A stretch of DNA of 64,000 nucleotides from Acanthornis magna (taxonomy: Eukaryota; Chordata; Aves; Passeriformes; Acanthizidae): assembly GCA_036785705.1 (NCBI GenBank), contig JAWUZG010000159.1, forward strand, positions 1-64,000, given 5' to 3'. This document shows, piece by piece, positions 34,547 to 47,306 of the stretch (positions within the stretch are counted from its first letter, which is position 1; every line of letters starts with the position of its first letter). The notes beneath the pieces were generated by a model. The model did not search any database and was not told where the DNA came from. It saw only the letters and a program-made list of their open reading frames with translations. Made by a program: the position numbers and the translations under genes.

Positions 34547-35822
34547 TTAGCTAGGGCTAGGGTTAGGGTTACGCCTAGGGTTAGGGTTAGGAGATCTAAA
34601 GGGCCGCGAGCTCCAGGAGCACTGGCGCTGGAAAGGGCCTGCCAAGACGAACGCGGCAAGGCCCCAACCTTGCTGCTCCCACACCTTTCTGATCTGGACC
34701 CCCCACAGGGGTGGGCACCTCGGCCCCAGCCCCAGGCTCGGGCCTAGGCTGCCCTGTGGCTCGGGCTTAGGCTTCAGAGAGCTGTGGAGTCTACAGCTGC
34801 AGGGACGCTGGCACTGGACAGGACATTGCGAGGGCATCCATCATGGCAGGCTGCTGCCAGAGACTGGATGTTCCATGGCCCTAAACATCCAGGAATGGCC
34901 TGTGTCTGTTGCGAGGGGCCAGCTGGGTTTTGCTGACGGTGAGGCCTTCAGCGCCTGCTGCGGCCCCAGAGCCGCCCCAAGGCCTGGCTGAGCTGTCAGC
35001 CCTGGACTCTTGGGCTGGCAGTGCTCACCTGGGCCCTGAGTGGCCATGAGACCAGCAGTCCCAACTGAGGGCTGGGGACATGAAGGCCATGGGGCTTAAA
35101 GGGCGCAGCATGAGGTCAGCACATGGTCACAGCCTAGAATCCTGCATGGGCTTCCTGTCCCGTCCCTGGTGCAATCCTCGGAGGTGGGAGCTCTGTGCAC
35201 GTTTTTCTAGATCTCTTCTCTCCTTCTGGCTTTGTCTCTGCCTGTCTTTCTTCTCCTACTTCTCTTTGCCTAGAACTTTTGGCTAACATAGCATTTTGTA
35301 TGTTTCAGGGTTCTTCTCCGTGGGGCTCAGTTGATGCTAGGTAAATGCTAAATTAACACTGAGTACTGCTCTGGTAAGTAGTTGAGAGTTGAATTCTATG
35401 TTGTGTGTCATCCTTTGCCGAAGATGGTTTATTTTTGAGCATTTGATTTTGATCCTTTTGCCAATAAGGCTTCAGTGTGATTTTCACCTCTTGACTATAT
35501 CTGGTGGGGATTTCTCCTTTGCGCTAAGAGAGAGCAGTAGAACCCTGAGTTAAACCGCTGGATCTAAGGCTCCAGGGCTTAACAGGTGCCTCCATTGCCA
35601 ACTGCACACGTTTTAATCTGTGCCACCTATGGTGCTGAGCCCCTCTGGCCCAGTGCCAAGCTGCCCTCAGGGGGGTGGGTCAGGCTGGAGAGATCTAAAG
35701 GGCCTGGAGCTCCAGCAACACTGGCGCTGGAAAGGGCCTGCCGAGGCCATTGCAGCAGCGCCCCAACATTGCTGCTCCTCCATCTTTCTGAGGTGGAAAA
35801 CCCAGGTAGTGTGTTGGGGTAA
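34547..35822 (+). repeat. satellite copy 28 (W haplotype)
   Basis: Full W set with a private atggccctaaac. Exon allele AGGT, ttgtgtgtc, ccaataagg. Confidence 0.98.
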
Positions 35823-37098
35823 TTAGCTAGGGCTAGGGTTAGGGTTACGCCTAGGGTTAGGGTTAGGAGATCTAAAGGGCCGCGAGCTCCAGGAGCACTG
35901 GCGCTGGAAAGGGCCTGCCAAGACGAACGCGGCAAGGCCCCAACCTTGCTGCTCCCACACCTTTCTGATCTGGACCCCCCACAGGGGTGGGCACCTCGGC
36001 CCCAGCCCCAGGCTCGGGCCTAGGCTGCCCTGTGGCTCGGGCTTAGGCTTCAGAGAGCTGTGGAGTCTACAGCTGCAGGGACGCTGGCACTGGACAGGAC
36101 ATTGCAAGGGCATCCATCACGGCAGGCTGCTGCCAGAGACTGGATGTTCCGTGGCTCTAAACATCCGGGAATGGCCTGTGTCTGCTGCGAGGGGCCAGCT
36201 GGGTTTTGCTGACGGTGAGGCCTTCAGCGCCTGCTGCGGCCCCAGAGCCGCTCCAAGGCCTGGCTGAGCTGTCAGCCCTGGACTCTTGGGCTGGCAGTGC
36301 TCACCTGGGCCCTGAGTGGCCATGTGACCAGCAGTCCCAGCTGAGGGCTGGGGACATGAGGGCCATGGGGCTTAAAGGGCGCAGCATGAGGTCAGCACAT
36401 GGTCACAGCCTAGAATCCTGCATGGGCTTCCTGTCCCGTCCCTGGTGCAATCCTCGGAGGTGGGAGCTCTGTGCACGTTTTTCTAGATCTCTTCTCTCCT
36501 TCTGGCTTTGTCTCTGCCTGTCTTTCTTCTCCTACTTCTCTTTGCCTAGAACTTTTGGCTAACATAGCATTTTGTATGTTTCAGGGTTCTTCTCCGTGGG
36601 GCTCAGTTGATGCTAGGTAAATGCTAAATTAACACTGAGTACTGCTCTGGTAAGTAGTTGAGAGTTGAATTCTATGTTGTATGTCATCCTTTGCCGAAGA
36701 TGGTTTATTTTTGAGCATTTGATTTTGATCCTTTTGCCAATAAGGCTTCAGTGTGATTTTCACCTCTTGACTATATCTGGTGGGGATTTCTCCTTTGCGC
36801 TAAGAGAGAGCAGTAGAACCCTGAGTTAAACCGCTGGATCTAAGGCTCCAGGGCTTAACAGGTGCCTCCATTGCCAACTGCACACGTTTTAATCTGTGCC
36901 ACCTATGGTGCTGAGCCCCTCTGGCCCAGTGCCAAGCTGCCCTCAGGGGGGTGGGTCAGGCTGGAGAGATCTAAAGGGCCTGGAGCTCCAGCAACACTGG
37001 CGCTGGAAAGGGCCTGCCGAGGCCATTGCAGCAGCACCCCAACATTGCTGCTCCTCCATCTTTCTGAGGTGGAAAACCCAGGTAGTGTGTTGGGGTAA
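35823..37098 (+). repeat. satellite copy 29
   Basis: Private gacatgagggcc. Also ccgctcc, AGGT, ttgtatgtc, and gcacccc in segment A. Confidence 0.98.
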
Positions 37099-38374
37099 TT
37101 AGCTAGGGCTAGGGTTAGGGTTACGCCTAGGGTTAGGGTTAGGAGATCTAAAGGGCCGCAAGCTCCAGGAGCACTGGCGCTGGAAAGGGCCTGCCAAGAC
37201 GAACGCGGCAAGGCCCCAACCTTGCTGCTCCCACACCTTTCTGATCTGGACCCCCCACAGGGGTGGGCACCTCGGCCCCAGCCCCAGGCTCGGGCCTAGG
37301 CTGCCCTGTGGCTCGGGCTTAGGCTTCAGAGAGCTGTGGAGTCTACAGCTGCAGGGACGCTGGCACTGGACAGGACATTGCAAGGGCATCCATCACGGCA
37401 GGCTGCTGCCAGAGACTGGATGTTCCATGGCTCTAAACATCCGGGAATGGCCTGTGTCTGCTGCGAGGGGCCAGCTGGGTTTTGCTGACGGTGAGGCCTT
37501 CAGTGCCTGCTGCGGCCCCAGAGCCGCCCCAAGGCCTGGCTGAGCTGTCAGCCCTGGACTCTTGGGCTGGCAGTGCTCACCTGGGCCCTGAGTGGCCATG
37601 TGACCAGCAGTCCCAGCTGAGGGCTGGGGACATGAAGGCCATGGGGCTTAAAGGGCGCAGCATGAGGTCAGCACATGGTCACAGCCTAGAATCCTGCATG
37701 GGCTTCCTGTCCCGTCCCTGGTGCAATCCTCGGAGGTGGGAGCTCTGTGCACGTTTTTCTAGATCTCTTCTCTCCTTCTGGCTTTGTCTCTGCCTGTCTT
37801 TCTTCTCCTACTTCTCTTTGCCTAGAACTTTTGGCTAACATAGCATTTTGTATGTTTCAGGGTTCTTCTCCGTGGGGCTCAGTTGATGCTAGGTAAATGC
37901 TAAATTAACACTGAGTACTGCTCTGGTAAGTAGTTGAGAGTTGAATTCTATGTTGTGTGTCATCCTTTGCCGAAGATGGTTTATTTTTGAGCATTTGATT
38001 TTGATCCTTTTGCCAATAAGGCTTCAGTGTGATTTTCACCTCTTGACTATATCTGGTGGGGATTTCTCCTTTGCGCTAAGAGAGAGCAGTAGAACCCTGA
38101 GTTAAACCGCTGGATCTAAGGCTCCAGGGCTTAACAGGTGCCTCCATTGCCAACTGCACACGTTTTAATCTGTGCCACCTATGGTGCTGAGCCCCTCTGG
38201 CCCAGTGCCAAGCTGCCCTCAGGGGGGTGGGTCAGGCTGGAGAGATCTAAAGGGCCTGGAGCTCCAGCAACACTGGCGCTGGAAAGGGCCTGCCGAGGCC
38301 ATTGCAGCAGCGCCCCAACATTGCTGCTCCTCCATCTTTCTGAGGTGGAAAACCCAGGTAGTGTGTTGGGGTAA
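37099..38374 (+). repeat. satellite copy 30
   Basis: Offset-62 A, gttccatgg, cagtgcc, AGGT, ttgtgtgtc, ccaataagg. The left breakpoint of the five-unit duplication falls near its 3' third, just after about 38018. Confidence 0.98.
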
Positions 38375-39650
38375 TTAGCTAGGGCTAGGGTTAGGGTTAC
38401 GCCTAGGGTTAGGGTTAGGAGATCTAAAGGGCCGCGAGCTCCAGGAGCACTGGCGCTGGAAAGGGCCTGCCAAGACGAACGCGGCAAGGCCCCAACCTTG
38501 CTGCTCCCACACCTTTCTGATCTGGACCCCCCACAGGGGTGGGCACCTCGGCCCCAGCCCCAGGCTCGGGCCTAGGCTGCCCTGTGGCTCGGGCTTAGGC
38601 TTCAGAGAGCTGTGGAGTCTACAGCTGCAGGGACGCTGGCACTGGACAGGACATTGCAAGGGCATCCATCACGGCAGGCTGCTGCCAGAGACTGGATGTT
38701 CCGTGGCTCTAAACATCCGGGAATGGCCTGTGTCTGCTGCGAGGGGCCAGCTGGGTTTTGCTGACGGTGAGGCCTTCAGCGCCTGCTGCGGCCCCAGAGC
38801 CGCTCCAAGGCCTGGCTGAGCTGTCAGCCCTGGACTCTTGGGCTGGCAGTGCTCACCTGGGCCCTGAGTGGCCATGTGACCAGCAGTCCCAGCTGAGGGC
38901 TGGGGACATGAAGGCCATGGGGCTTAAAGGGCGCAGCATGAGGTCAGCACATGGTCACAGCCTAGAATCCTGCATGGGCTTCCTGTCCCGTCCCTGGTGC
39001 AATCCTCGGAGGTGGGAGCTCTGTGCACGTTTTTCTAGATCTCTTCTCTCCTTCTGGCTTTGTCTCTGCCTGTCTTTCTTCTCCTACTTCTCTTTGCCTA
39101 GAACTTTTGGCTAACATAGCATTTTGTATGTTTCAGGGTTCTTCTCCGTGGGGCTCAGTTGATGCTCGACAAATGCTAAATTAACACTGAGTACTGCTCT
39201 GGTAAGTAGTTGAGAGTTGAATTCTATGTTGTATGTCATCCTTTGCCGAAGATGGTTTATTTTTGAGCATTTGATTTTGTTCCTTTTGCCAGTAAGGCTT
39301 CAGTGTGATTTTCACCTCTTGACTCTATCTGGTGGGGATTTCTCCTTTGCGCTAAGAGAGAGCAGTAGAACCCTGAGTTAAACCGCTGGATCTAAGGCTC
39401 CAGGGCTTAACAGGTGCCTCCATTGCCAACTGCACACGTTTTAATCTGTGCCACCTATGGTGCTGAGCCCCTCTGGCCCAGTGCCAAGCTGCCCTCAGGG
39501 GGGTGGGTCAGGCTGGAGAGATCTAAAGGGCCTGGAGCTCCAGCAACACTGGCGCTGGAAAGGGCCTGCCGAGGCCATTGCAGCAGCGCCCCAACATTGC
39601 TGCTCCTCCATCTTTCTGAGGTGGAAAACCCAGGTAGTGTGTTGGGGTAA
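38375..39650 (+). repeat. satellite copy 31
   Basis: Carries gactctatc, found only here and in copy 36, with exon allele CGAC, ttgtatgtc and gttcc. Confidence 0.98.
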
Positions 39651-40926
39651 TTAGCTAGGGCTAGGGTTAGGGTTACGCCTAGGGTTAGGGTTAGGAGATC
39701 TAAAGGGCCGCAAGCTCCAGGAGCACTGGCGCTGGAAAGGGCCTGCCAAGACGAACGCGGCAAGGCCCCAACCTTGCTGCTCCCACACCTTTCTGATCTG
39801 GACCCCCCACAGGGGTGGGCACCTCGGCCCCAGCCCCAGGCTCGGGCCTAGGCTGCCCTGTGGCTCGGGCTTAGGCTTCAGAGAGCTGTGGAGTCTACAG
39901 CTGCAGGGACGCTGGCACTGGACAGGACATTGCGAGGGCATCCATCACGGCAGGCTGCTGCCAGAGACTGGATGTTCCATGGCTCTAAACATCCAGGAAT
40001 GGCCTGTGTCTGTTGCGAGGGGCCAGCTGGGTTTTGCTGACGGTGAGGCCTTCAGCGCCTGCTGCGGCCCCAGAGCCGCCCCAAGGCCTGGCTGAGCTGT
40101 CAGCCCTGGACTCTTGGGCTGGCAGTGCTCACCTGGGCCCTGAGTGGCCATGAGACCAGCAGTCCCAACTGAGGGCTGGGGACATGAAGGCCATGGGGCT
40201 TAAAGGGCGCAGCATGAGGTCAGCACATGGTCACAGCCTAGAATCCTGCATGGGCTTCCTGTCCCGTCCCTGGTGCAATCCTCGGAGGTGGGAGCTCTGT
40301 GCACGTTTTTCTAGATCTCTTCTCTCCTTCTGGCTTTGTCTCTGCCTGTCTTTCTTCTCCTACTTCTCTTTGCCTAGAACTTTTGGCTAACATAGCATTT
40401 TGTATGTTTCAGGGTTCTTCTCCGTGGGGCTCAGTTGATGCTCAACAAATGCTAAATTAACACTGAGTACTGCTCTGGTAAGTAGTTGAGAGTTGAATTC
40501 TATGTTGTGTGTCATCCTTTGCCGAAGATGGTTTATTTTTGAGCATTTGATTTTGATCCTTTTGCCAATAAGGCTTCAGTGTGATTTTCACCTCTTGACT
40601 ATATCTGGTGGGGATTTCTCCTTTGCGCTAAGAGAGAGCAGTAGAACCCTGAGTTAAACCGCTGGATCTAAGGCTCCAGGGCTTAACAGGTGCCTCCATT
40701 GCCAACTGCACACGTTTTAATCTGTGCCACCTATGGTGCTGAGCCCCTCTGGCCCAGTGCCAAGCTGCCCTCAGGGGGGTGGGTCAGGCTGGAGAGATCT
40801 AAAGGGCCTGGAGCTCCAGCAACACTGGCGCTGGAAAGGGCCTGCCGAGGCCATTGCAGCAGCGCCCCAACATTGCTGCTCCTCCATCTTTCTGAGGTGG
40901 AAAACCCAGGTAGTGTGTTGGGGTAA
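39651..40926 (+). repeat. satellite copy 32 (W haplotype)
   Basis: Offset-62 A with the full W set. It is the only unit with exon variant ctcaacaaat, a one-base change from CGAC at its CpG, and the one closest to L2-like sequence. Confidence 0.98.
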
Positions 40927-42202
40927 TTAGCTAGGGCTAGGGTTAGGGTTACGCCTAGGGTTAGGGTTAGGAGATCTAAAGGGCCGCGAGCTCCAGGAGC
41001 ACTGGCGCTGGAAAGGGCCTGCCAAGACGAACGCGGCAAGGCCCCAACCTTGCTGCTCCCACACCTTTCTGATCTGGACCCCCCACAGGGGTGGGCACCT
41101 CGGCCCCAGCCCCAGGCTCGGGCCTAGGCTGCCCTGTGGCTCGGGCTTAGGCTTCAGAGAGCTGTGGAGTCTACAGCTGCAGGGACGCTGGCACTGGACA
41201 GGACATTGCAAGGGCATCCATCACGGCAGGCTGCTGCCAGAGACTGGATGTTCCGTGGCTCTAAACATCCGGGAATGGCCTGTGTCTGCTGCGAGGGGCC
41301 AGCTGGGTTTTGCTGACGGTGAGGCCTTCAGCGCCTGCTGCGGCCCCAGAGCCGCTCCAAGGCCTGGCTGAGCTGTCAGCCCTGGACTCTTGGGCTGGCA
41401 GTGCTCACCTGGGCCCTGAGTGGCCATGTGACCAGCAGTCCCAGCTGAGGGCTGGGGACATGAAGGCCATGGGGCTTAAAGGGCGCAGCATGAGGTCAGC
41501 ACATGGTCACAGCCTAGAATCCTGCATGGGCTTCCTGTCCCGTCCCTGGTGCAATCCTCGGAGGTGGGAGCTCTGTGCACGTTTTTCTAGATCTCATCTC
41601 TCCTTCTGGCTTTGTCTCTGCCTGTCTTTCTTCTCCTACTTCTCTTTGCCTAGAACTTTTGGCTAACATAGCATTTTGTATGTTTCAGGGTTCTTCTCCG
41701 TGGGGCTCAGTTGATGCTAGGTAAATGCTAAATTAACACTGAGTACTGCTCTGGTAAGTAGTTGAGAGTTGAATTCTATGTTGTATTTCATCCTTTGCCG
41801 AAGATGGTTTATTTTTGAGCATTTGATTTTGATCCTTTTGCCAGTAAGGCTTCAGTGTGATTTTCACCTCTTGACTATATCTGGTGGGGATTTCTCCTTT
41901 GCGCTAAGAGAGAGCAGTAGAACCCTGAGTTAAACCGCTGGATCTAAGGCTCCAGGGCTTAACAGGTGCCTCCATTGCCAACTGCACACGTTTTAATCTG
42001 TGCCACCTATGGTGCTGAGCCCCTCTGGCCCAGTGCCAAGCTGCCCTCAGGGGGGTGGGTCAGGCTGGAGAGATCTAAAGGGCCTGGAGCTCCAGCAACA
42101 CTGGCGCTGGAAAGGGCCTGCCGAGGCCATTGCAGCAGCGCCCCAACATTGCTGCTCCTCCATCTTTCTGAGGTGGAAAACCCAGGTAGTGTGTTGGGGT
42201 AA
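40927..42202 (+). repeat. satellite copy 33
   Basis: Carries ccgctcc, atctcatctc, AGGT, gatcc and ccagtaagg. The same set appears in copy 38. Confidence 0.98.
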
Positions 42203-43478
42203 TTAGCTAGGGCTAGGGTTAGGGTTACGCCTAGGGTTAGGGTTAGGAGATCTAAAGGGCCGCGAGCTCCAGGAGCACTGGCGCTGGAAAGGGCCTGCCA
42301 AGACGAACGTGGCAAGGCCCCAACCTTGCTGCTCCCACACCTTTCTGATCTGGACCCCCCACAGGGGTGGGCACCTCGGCCCCAGCCCCAGGCTCGGGCC
42401 TAGGCTGCCCTGTGGCTCGGGCTTAGGCTTCAGAGAGCTGTGGAGTCTACAGCTGCAGGGACGCTGGCACTGGACAGGACATTGCGAGGGCATCCATCAC
42501 GGCAGGCTGCTGCCAGAGACTGGATGTTCCATGGCTCTAAACATCCAGGAATGGCCTGTGTCTGTTGCGAGGGGCCAGCTGGGTTTTGCTGACGGTGAGG
42601 CCTTCAGCGCCTGCTGCGGCCCCAGAGCCGCCCCAAGGCCTGGCTGAGCTGTCAGCCCTGGACTCTTGGGCTGGCAGTGCTCACCTGGGCCCTGAGTGGC
42701 CATGAGACCAGCAGTCCCAACTGAGGGCTGGGGACATGAAGGCCATGAGGCTTAAAGGGCGCAGCATGAGGTCAGCACATGGTCACAGCCTAGAATCCTG
42801 CATGGGCTTCCTGTCCCGTCCCTGGTGCAATCCTCGGAGGTGGGAGCTCTGTGCACGTTTTTCTAGATCTCTTCTCTCCTTCTGGCTTTGTCTCTGCCTG
42901 TCTTTCTTCTCCTACTTCTCTTTGCCTAGAACTTTTGGCTAACATAGCATTTTGTATGTTTCAGGGTTCTTCTCCGTGGGGCTCAGTTGATGCTAGGTAA
43001 ATGCTAAATTAACACTGAGTACTGCTCTGGTAAGTAGTTGAGAGTTGAATTCTATGTTGTATGTCATCCTTTGCCGAAGATGGTTTATTTTTGAGCATTT
43101 GATTTTGATCCTTTTGCCAATAAGGCTTCAGTGTGATTTTCACCTCTTGACTATATCTGGTGGGGATTTCTCCTTTGCGCTAAGAGAGAGCAGTAGAACC
43201 CTGAGTTAAACCGCTGGATCTAAGGCTCCAGGGCTTAACAGGTGCCTCCATTGCCAACTGCACACGTTTTAATCTGTGCCACCTATGGTGCTGAGCCCCT
43301 CTGGCCCAGTGCCAAGCTGCCCTCAGGGGGGTGGGTCAGGCTGGAGAGATCTAAAGGGCCTGGAGCTCCAGCAACACTGGCGCTGGAAAGGGCCTGCCGA
43401 GGCCATTGCAGCAGCGCCCCAACATTGCTGCTCCTCCATCTTTCTGAGGTGGAAAACCCAGGTAGTGTGTTGGGGTAA
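42203..43478 (+). repeat. satellite copy 34 (W haplotype)
   Basis: Full W set, acgtggcaagg, and gccatgaggctt, which is shared only with copy 39. Confidence 0.98.
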
Positions 43479-44754
43479 TTAGCTAGGGCTAGGGTTAGGG
43501 TTACGCCTAGGGTTAGGGTTAGGAGATCTAAAGGGCCGCGAGCTCCAGGAGCACTGGCGCTGGAAAGGGCCTGCCAAGACGAACGCGGCAAGGCCCCAAC
43601 CTTGCTGCTCCCACACCTTTCTGATCTGGACCCCCCACAGGGGTGGGCACCTCGGCCCCAGCCCCAGGCTCGGGCCTAGGCTGCCCTGTGGCTCGGGCTT
43701 AGGCTTCAGAGAGCTGTGGAGTCTACAGCTGCAGGGACGCTGGCACTGGACAGGACATTGCAAGGGCATCCATCACGGCAGGCTGCTGCCAGAGACTGGA
43801 TGTTCCGTGGCTCTAAACATCCGGGAATGGCCTGTGTCTGCTGCGAAGGGCCAGCTGGGTTTTGCTGACGGTGAGGCCTTCAGTGCCTGCTGCGGCCCCA
43901 GAGCCGCCCCAAGGCCTGGCTGAGCTTTCAGCCCTGGACTCTTGGGCTGGCAGTGCTCACCTGGGCCCTGAGTGGCCATGTGACCAGCAGTCCCAGCTGA
44001 GGGCTGGGGACATGAAGGCCATGGGGCTTAAAGGGCGCAGCATGAGGTCAGCACATGGTCACAGCCTAGAATCCTGCATGGGCTTCCTGTCCCGTCCCTG
44101 GTGCAATCCTCGGAGGTGGGAGCTCTGTGCACGTTTTTCTAGATCTCTTCTCTCCTTCTGGCTTCGTCTCTGCCTGTCTTTCTTCTCCTACTTCTCTTTG
44201 CCTAGAACTTTTGGCTAACATAGCATTTTGTATGTTTCAGGGTTCTTCTCCATGGGGCTCAGTTGATGCTAGGTAAATGCTAAATTAACACTGAGTACTG
44301 CTCTGGTAAGTAGTTGAGAGTTGAATTCTATGTTGTATTTCATCCTTTGCCGAAGATGGTTTATTTTTGAGCATTTGATTTTGATCCTTTTGCCAGTAAG
44401 GCTTCAGTGTGATTTTCACCTCTTGACTATATCTGGTGGGGATTTCTCCTTTGCGCTAAGAGAGAGCAGTAGAACCCTGAGTTAAACCGCTGGATCTAAG
44501 GCTCCAGGGCTTAACAGGTGCCTCCATTGCCAACTGCACACGTTTTAATCTGTGCCACCTATGGTGCTGAGCCCCTCTGGCCCAGTGCCAAGCTGCCCTC
44601 AGGGGGGTGGGTCAGGCTGGAGAGATCTAAAGGGCCTGGAGCTCCAGCAACACTGGCGCTGGAAAGGGCCTGCCGAGGCCATTGCAGCAGCGCCCCAACA
44701 TTGCTGCTCCTCCATCTTTCTGAGGTGGAAAACCCAGGTAGTGTGTTGGGGTAA
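43479..44754 (+). repeat. satellite copy 35
   Basis: Carries gctgcgaaggg (only here and copy 40), cagtgcc, gctttcag, ggcttcgtc and a private ctccatgggg in the exon. Confidence 0.98.
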
Positions 44755-46030
44755 TTAGCTAGGGCTAGGGTTAGGGTTACGCCTAGGGTTAGGGTTAGGA
44801 GATCTAAAGGGCCGCGAGCTCCAGGAGCACTGGCGCTGGAAAGGGCCTGCCAAGACGAACGCGGCAAGGCCCCAACCTTGCTGCTCCCACACCTTTCTGA
44901 TCTGGACCCCCCACAGGGGTGGGCACCTCGGCCCCAGCCCCAGGCTCGGGCCTAGGCTGCCCTGTGGCTCGGGCTTAGGCTTCAGAGAGCTGTGGAGTCT
45001 ACAGCTGCAGGGACGCTGGCACTGGACAGGACATTGCAAGGGCATCCATCACGGCAGGCTGCTGCCAGAGACTGGATGTTCCGTGGCTCTAAACATCCGG
45101 GAATGGCCTGTGTCTGCTGCGAGGGGCCAGCTGGGTTTTGCTGACGGTGAGGCCTTCAGCGCCTGCTGCGGCCCCAGAGCCGCTCCAAGGCCTGGCTGAG
45201 CTGTCAGCCCTGGACTCTTGGGCTGGCAGTGCTCACCTGGGCCCTGAGTGGCCATGTGACCAGCAGTCCCAGCTGAGGGCTGGGGACATGAAGGCCATGG
45301 GGCTTAAAGGGCGCAGCATGAGGTCAGCACATGGTCACAGCCTAGAATCCTGCATGGGCTTCCTGTCCCGTCCCTGGTGCAATCCTCGGAGGTGGGAGCT
45401 CTGTGCACGTTTTTCTAGATCTCTTCTCTCCTTCTGGCTTTGTCTCTGCCTGTCTTTCTTCTCCTACTTCTCTTTGCCTAGAACTTTTGGCTAACATAGC
45501 ATTTTGTATGTTTCAGGGTTCTTCTCCGTGGGGCTCAGTTGATGCTCGACAAATGCTAAATTAACACTGAGTACTGCTCTGGTAAGTAGTTGAGAGTTGA
45601 ATTCTATGTTGTATGTCATCCTTTGCCGAAGATGGTTTATTTTTGAGCATTTGATTTTGTTCCTTTTGCCAGTAAGGCTTCAGTGTGATTTTCACCTCTT
45701 GACTCTATCTGGTGGGGATTTCTCCTTTGCGCTAAGAGAGAGCAGTAGAACCCTGAGTTAAACCGCTGGATCTAAGGCTCCAGGGCTTAACAGGTGCCTC
45801 CATTGCCAACTGCACACGTTTTAATCTGTGCCACCTATGGTGCTGAGCCCCTCTGGCCCAGTGCCAAGCTGCCCTCAGGGGGGTGGGTCAGGCTGGAGAG
45901 ATCTAAAGGGCCTGGAGCTCCAGCAACACTGGCGCTGGAAAGGGCCTGCCGAGGCCATTGCAGCAGCGCCCCAACATTGCTGCTCCTCCATCTTTCTGAG
46001 GTGGAAAACCCAGGTAGTGTGTTGGGGTAA
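44755..46030 (+). repeat. satellite copy 36
   Basis: Marker-identical to copy 31, including gactctatc. It also resembles copy 41 up to about 45609. Confidence 0.98.
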
Positions 46031-47306
46031 TTAGCTAGGGCTAGGGTTAGGGTTACGCCTAGGGTTAGGGTTAGGAGATCTAAAGGGCCGCAAGCTCCAG
46101 GAGCACTGGCGCTGGAAAGGGCCTGCCAAGACGAACGCGGCAAGGCCCCAACCTTGCTGCTCCCACACCTTTCTGATCTGGACCCCCCACAGGGGTGGGC
46201 ACCTCGGCCCCAGCCCCAGGCTCGGGCCTAGGCTGCCCTGTGGCTCGGGCTTAGGCTTCAGAGAGCTGTGGAGTCTACAGCTGCAGGGACGCTGGCACTG
46301 GACAGGACATTGCGAGGGCATCCATCACGGCAGGCTGCTGCCAGAGACTGGATGTTCCATGGCTCTAAACATCCAGGAATGGCCTGTGTCTGTTGCGAGG
46401 GGCCAGCTGGGTTTTGCTGACGGTGAGGCCTTCAGCGCCTGCTGCGGCCCCAGAGCCGCCCCAAGGCCTGGCTGAGCTGTCAGCCCTGGACTCTTGGGCT
46501 GGCAGTGCTCACCTGGGCCCTGAGTGGCCATGAGACCAGCAGTCCCAACTGAGGGCTGGGGACATGAAGGCCATGGGGCTTAAAGGACGCAGCATGAGGT
46601 CAGCACATGGTCACAGCCTAGAATCCTGCATGGGCTTCCTGTCCCGTCCCTGGTGCAATCCTCGGAGGTGGGAGCTCTGTGCACGTTTTTCTAGATCTCT
46701 TCTCTCCTTCTGGCTTTGTCTCTGCCTGTCTTTCTTCTCCTACTTCTCTTTGCCTAGAACTTTTGGCTAACATAGCATTTTGTATGTTTCAGGGTTCTTC
46801 TCCGTGGGGCTCAGTTGATGCTAGGTAAATGCTAAATTAACACTGAGTACTGCTCTGGTAAGTAGTTGAGAGTTGAATTCTATGTTGTGTGTCATCCTTT
46901 GCCGAAGATGGTTTATTTTTGAGCATTTGATTTTGATCCTTTTGCCAATAAGGCTTCAGTGTGATTTTCACCTCTTGACTATATCTGGTGGGGATTTCTC
47001 CTTTGCGCTAAGAGAGAGCAGTAGAACCCTGAGTTAAACCGCTGGATCTAAGGCTCCAGGGCTTAACAGGTGCCTCCATTGCCAACTGCACACGTTTTAA
47101 TCTGTGCCACCTATGGTGCTGAGCCCCTCTGGCCCAGTGCCAAGCTGCCCTCAGGGGGGTGGGTCAGGCTGGAGAGATCTAAAGGGCCTGGAGCTCCAGC
47201 AACACTGGCGCTGGAAAGGGCCTGCCGAGGCCATTGCAGCAGCGCCCCAACATTGCTGCTCCTCCATCTTTCTGAGGTGGAAAACCCAGGTAGTGTGTTG
47301 GGGTAA
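46031..47306 (+). repeat. satellite copy 37 (W haplotype)
   Basis: Counterpart of copy 32 but with exon allele AGGT and a private aaaggacgc. The exon patch was therefore replaced in one of the two after duplication. Confidence 0.98.

Larger units (their letters stand above)
30230..34965 (+). repeat. two-unit duplication, copies 24-26 and 26-28
   Basis: Shift of 2,554 bp (two units plus the 2-bp insertion private to copy 25). The ends of copies 24 and 26 share gcacccc with ccaggcagtg. Copies 25 and 27 share offset-62 A and ccctagac. Copies 26 and 28 share the W set up to the ccgctcc/ccgcccc site. Confidence 0.85.
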
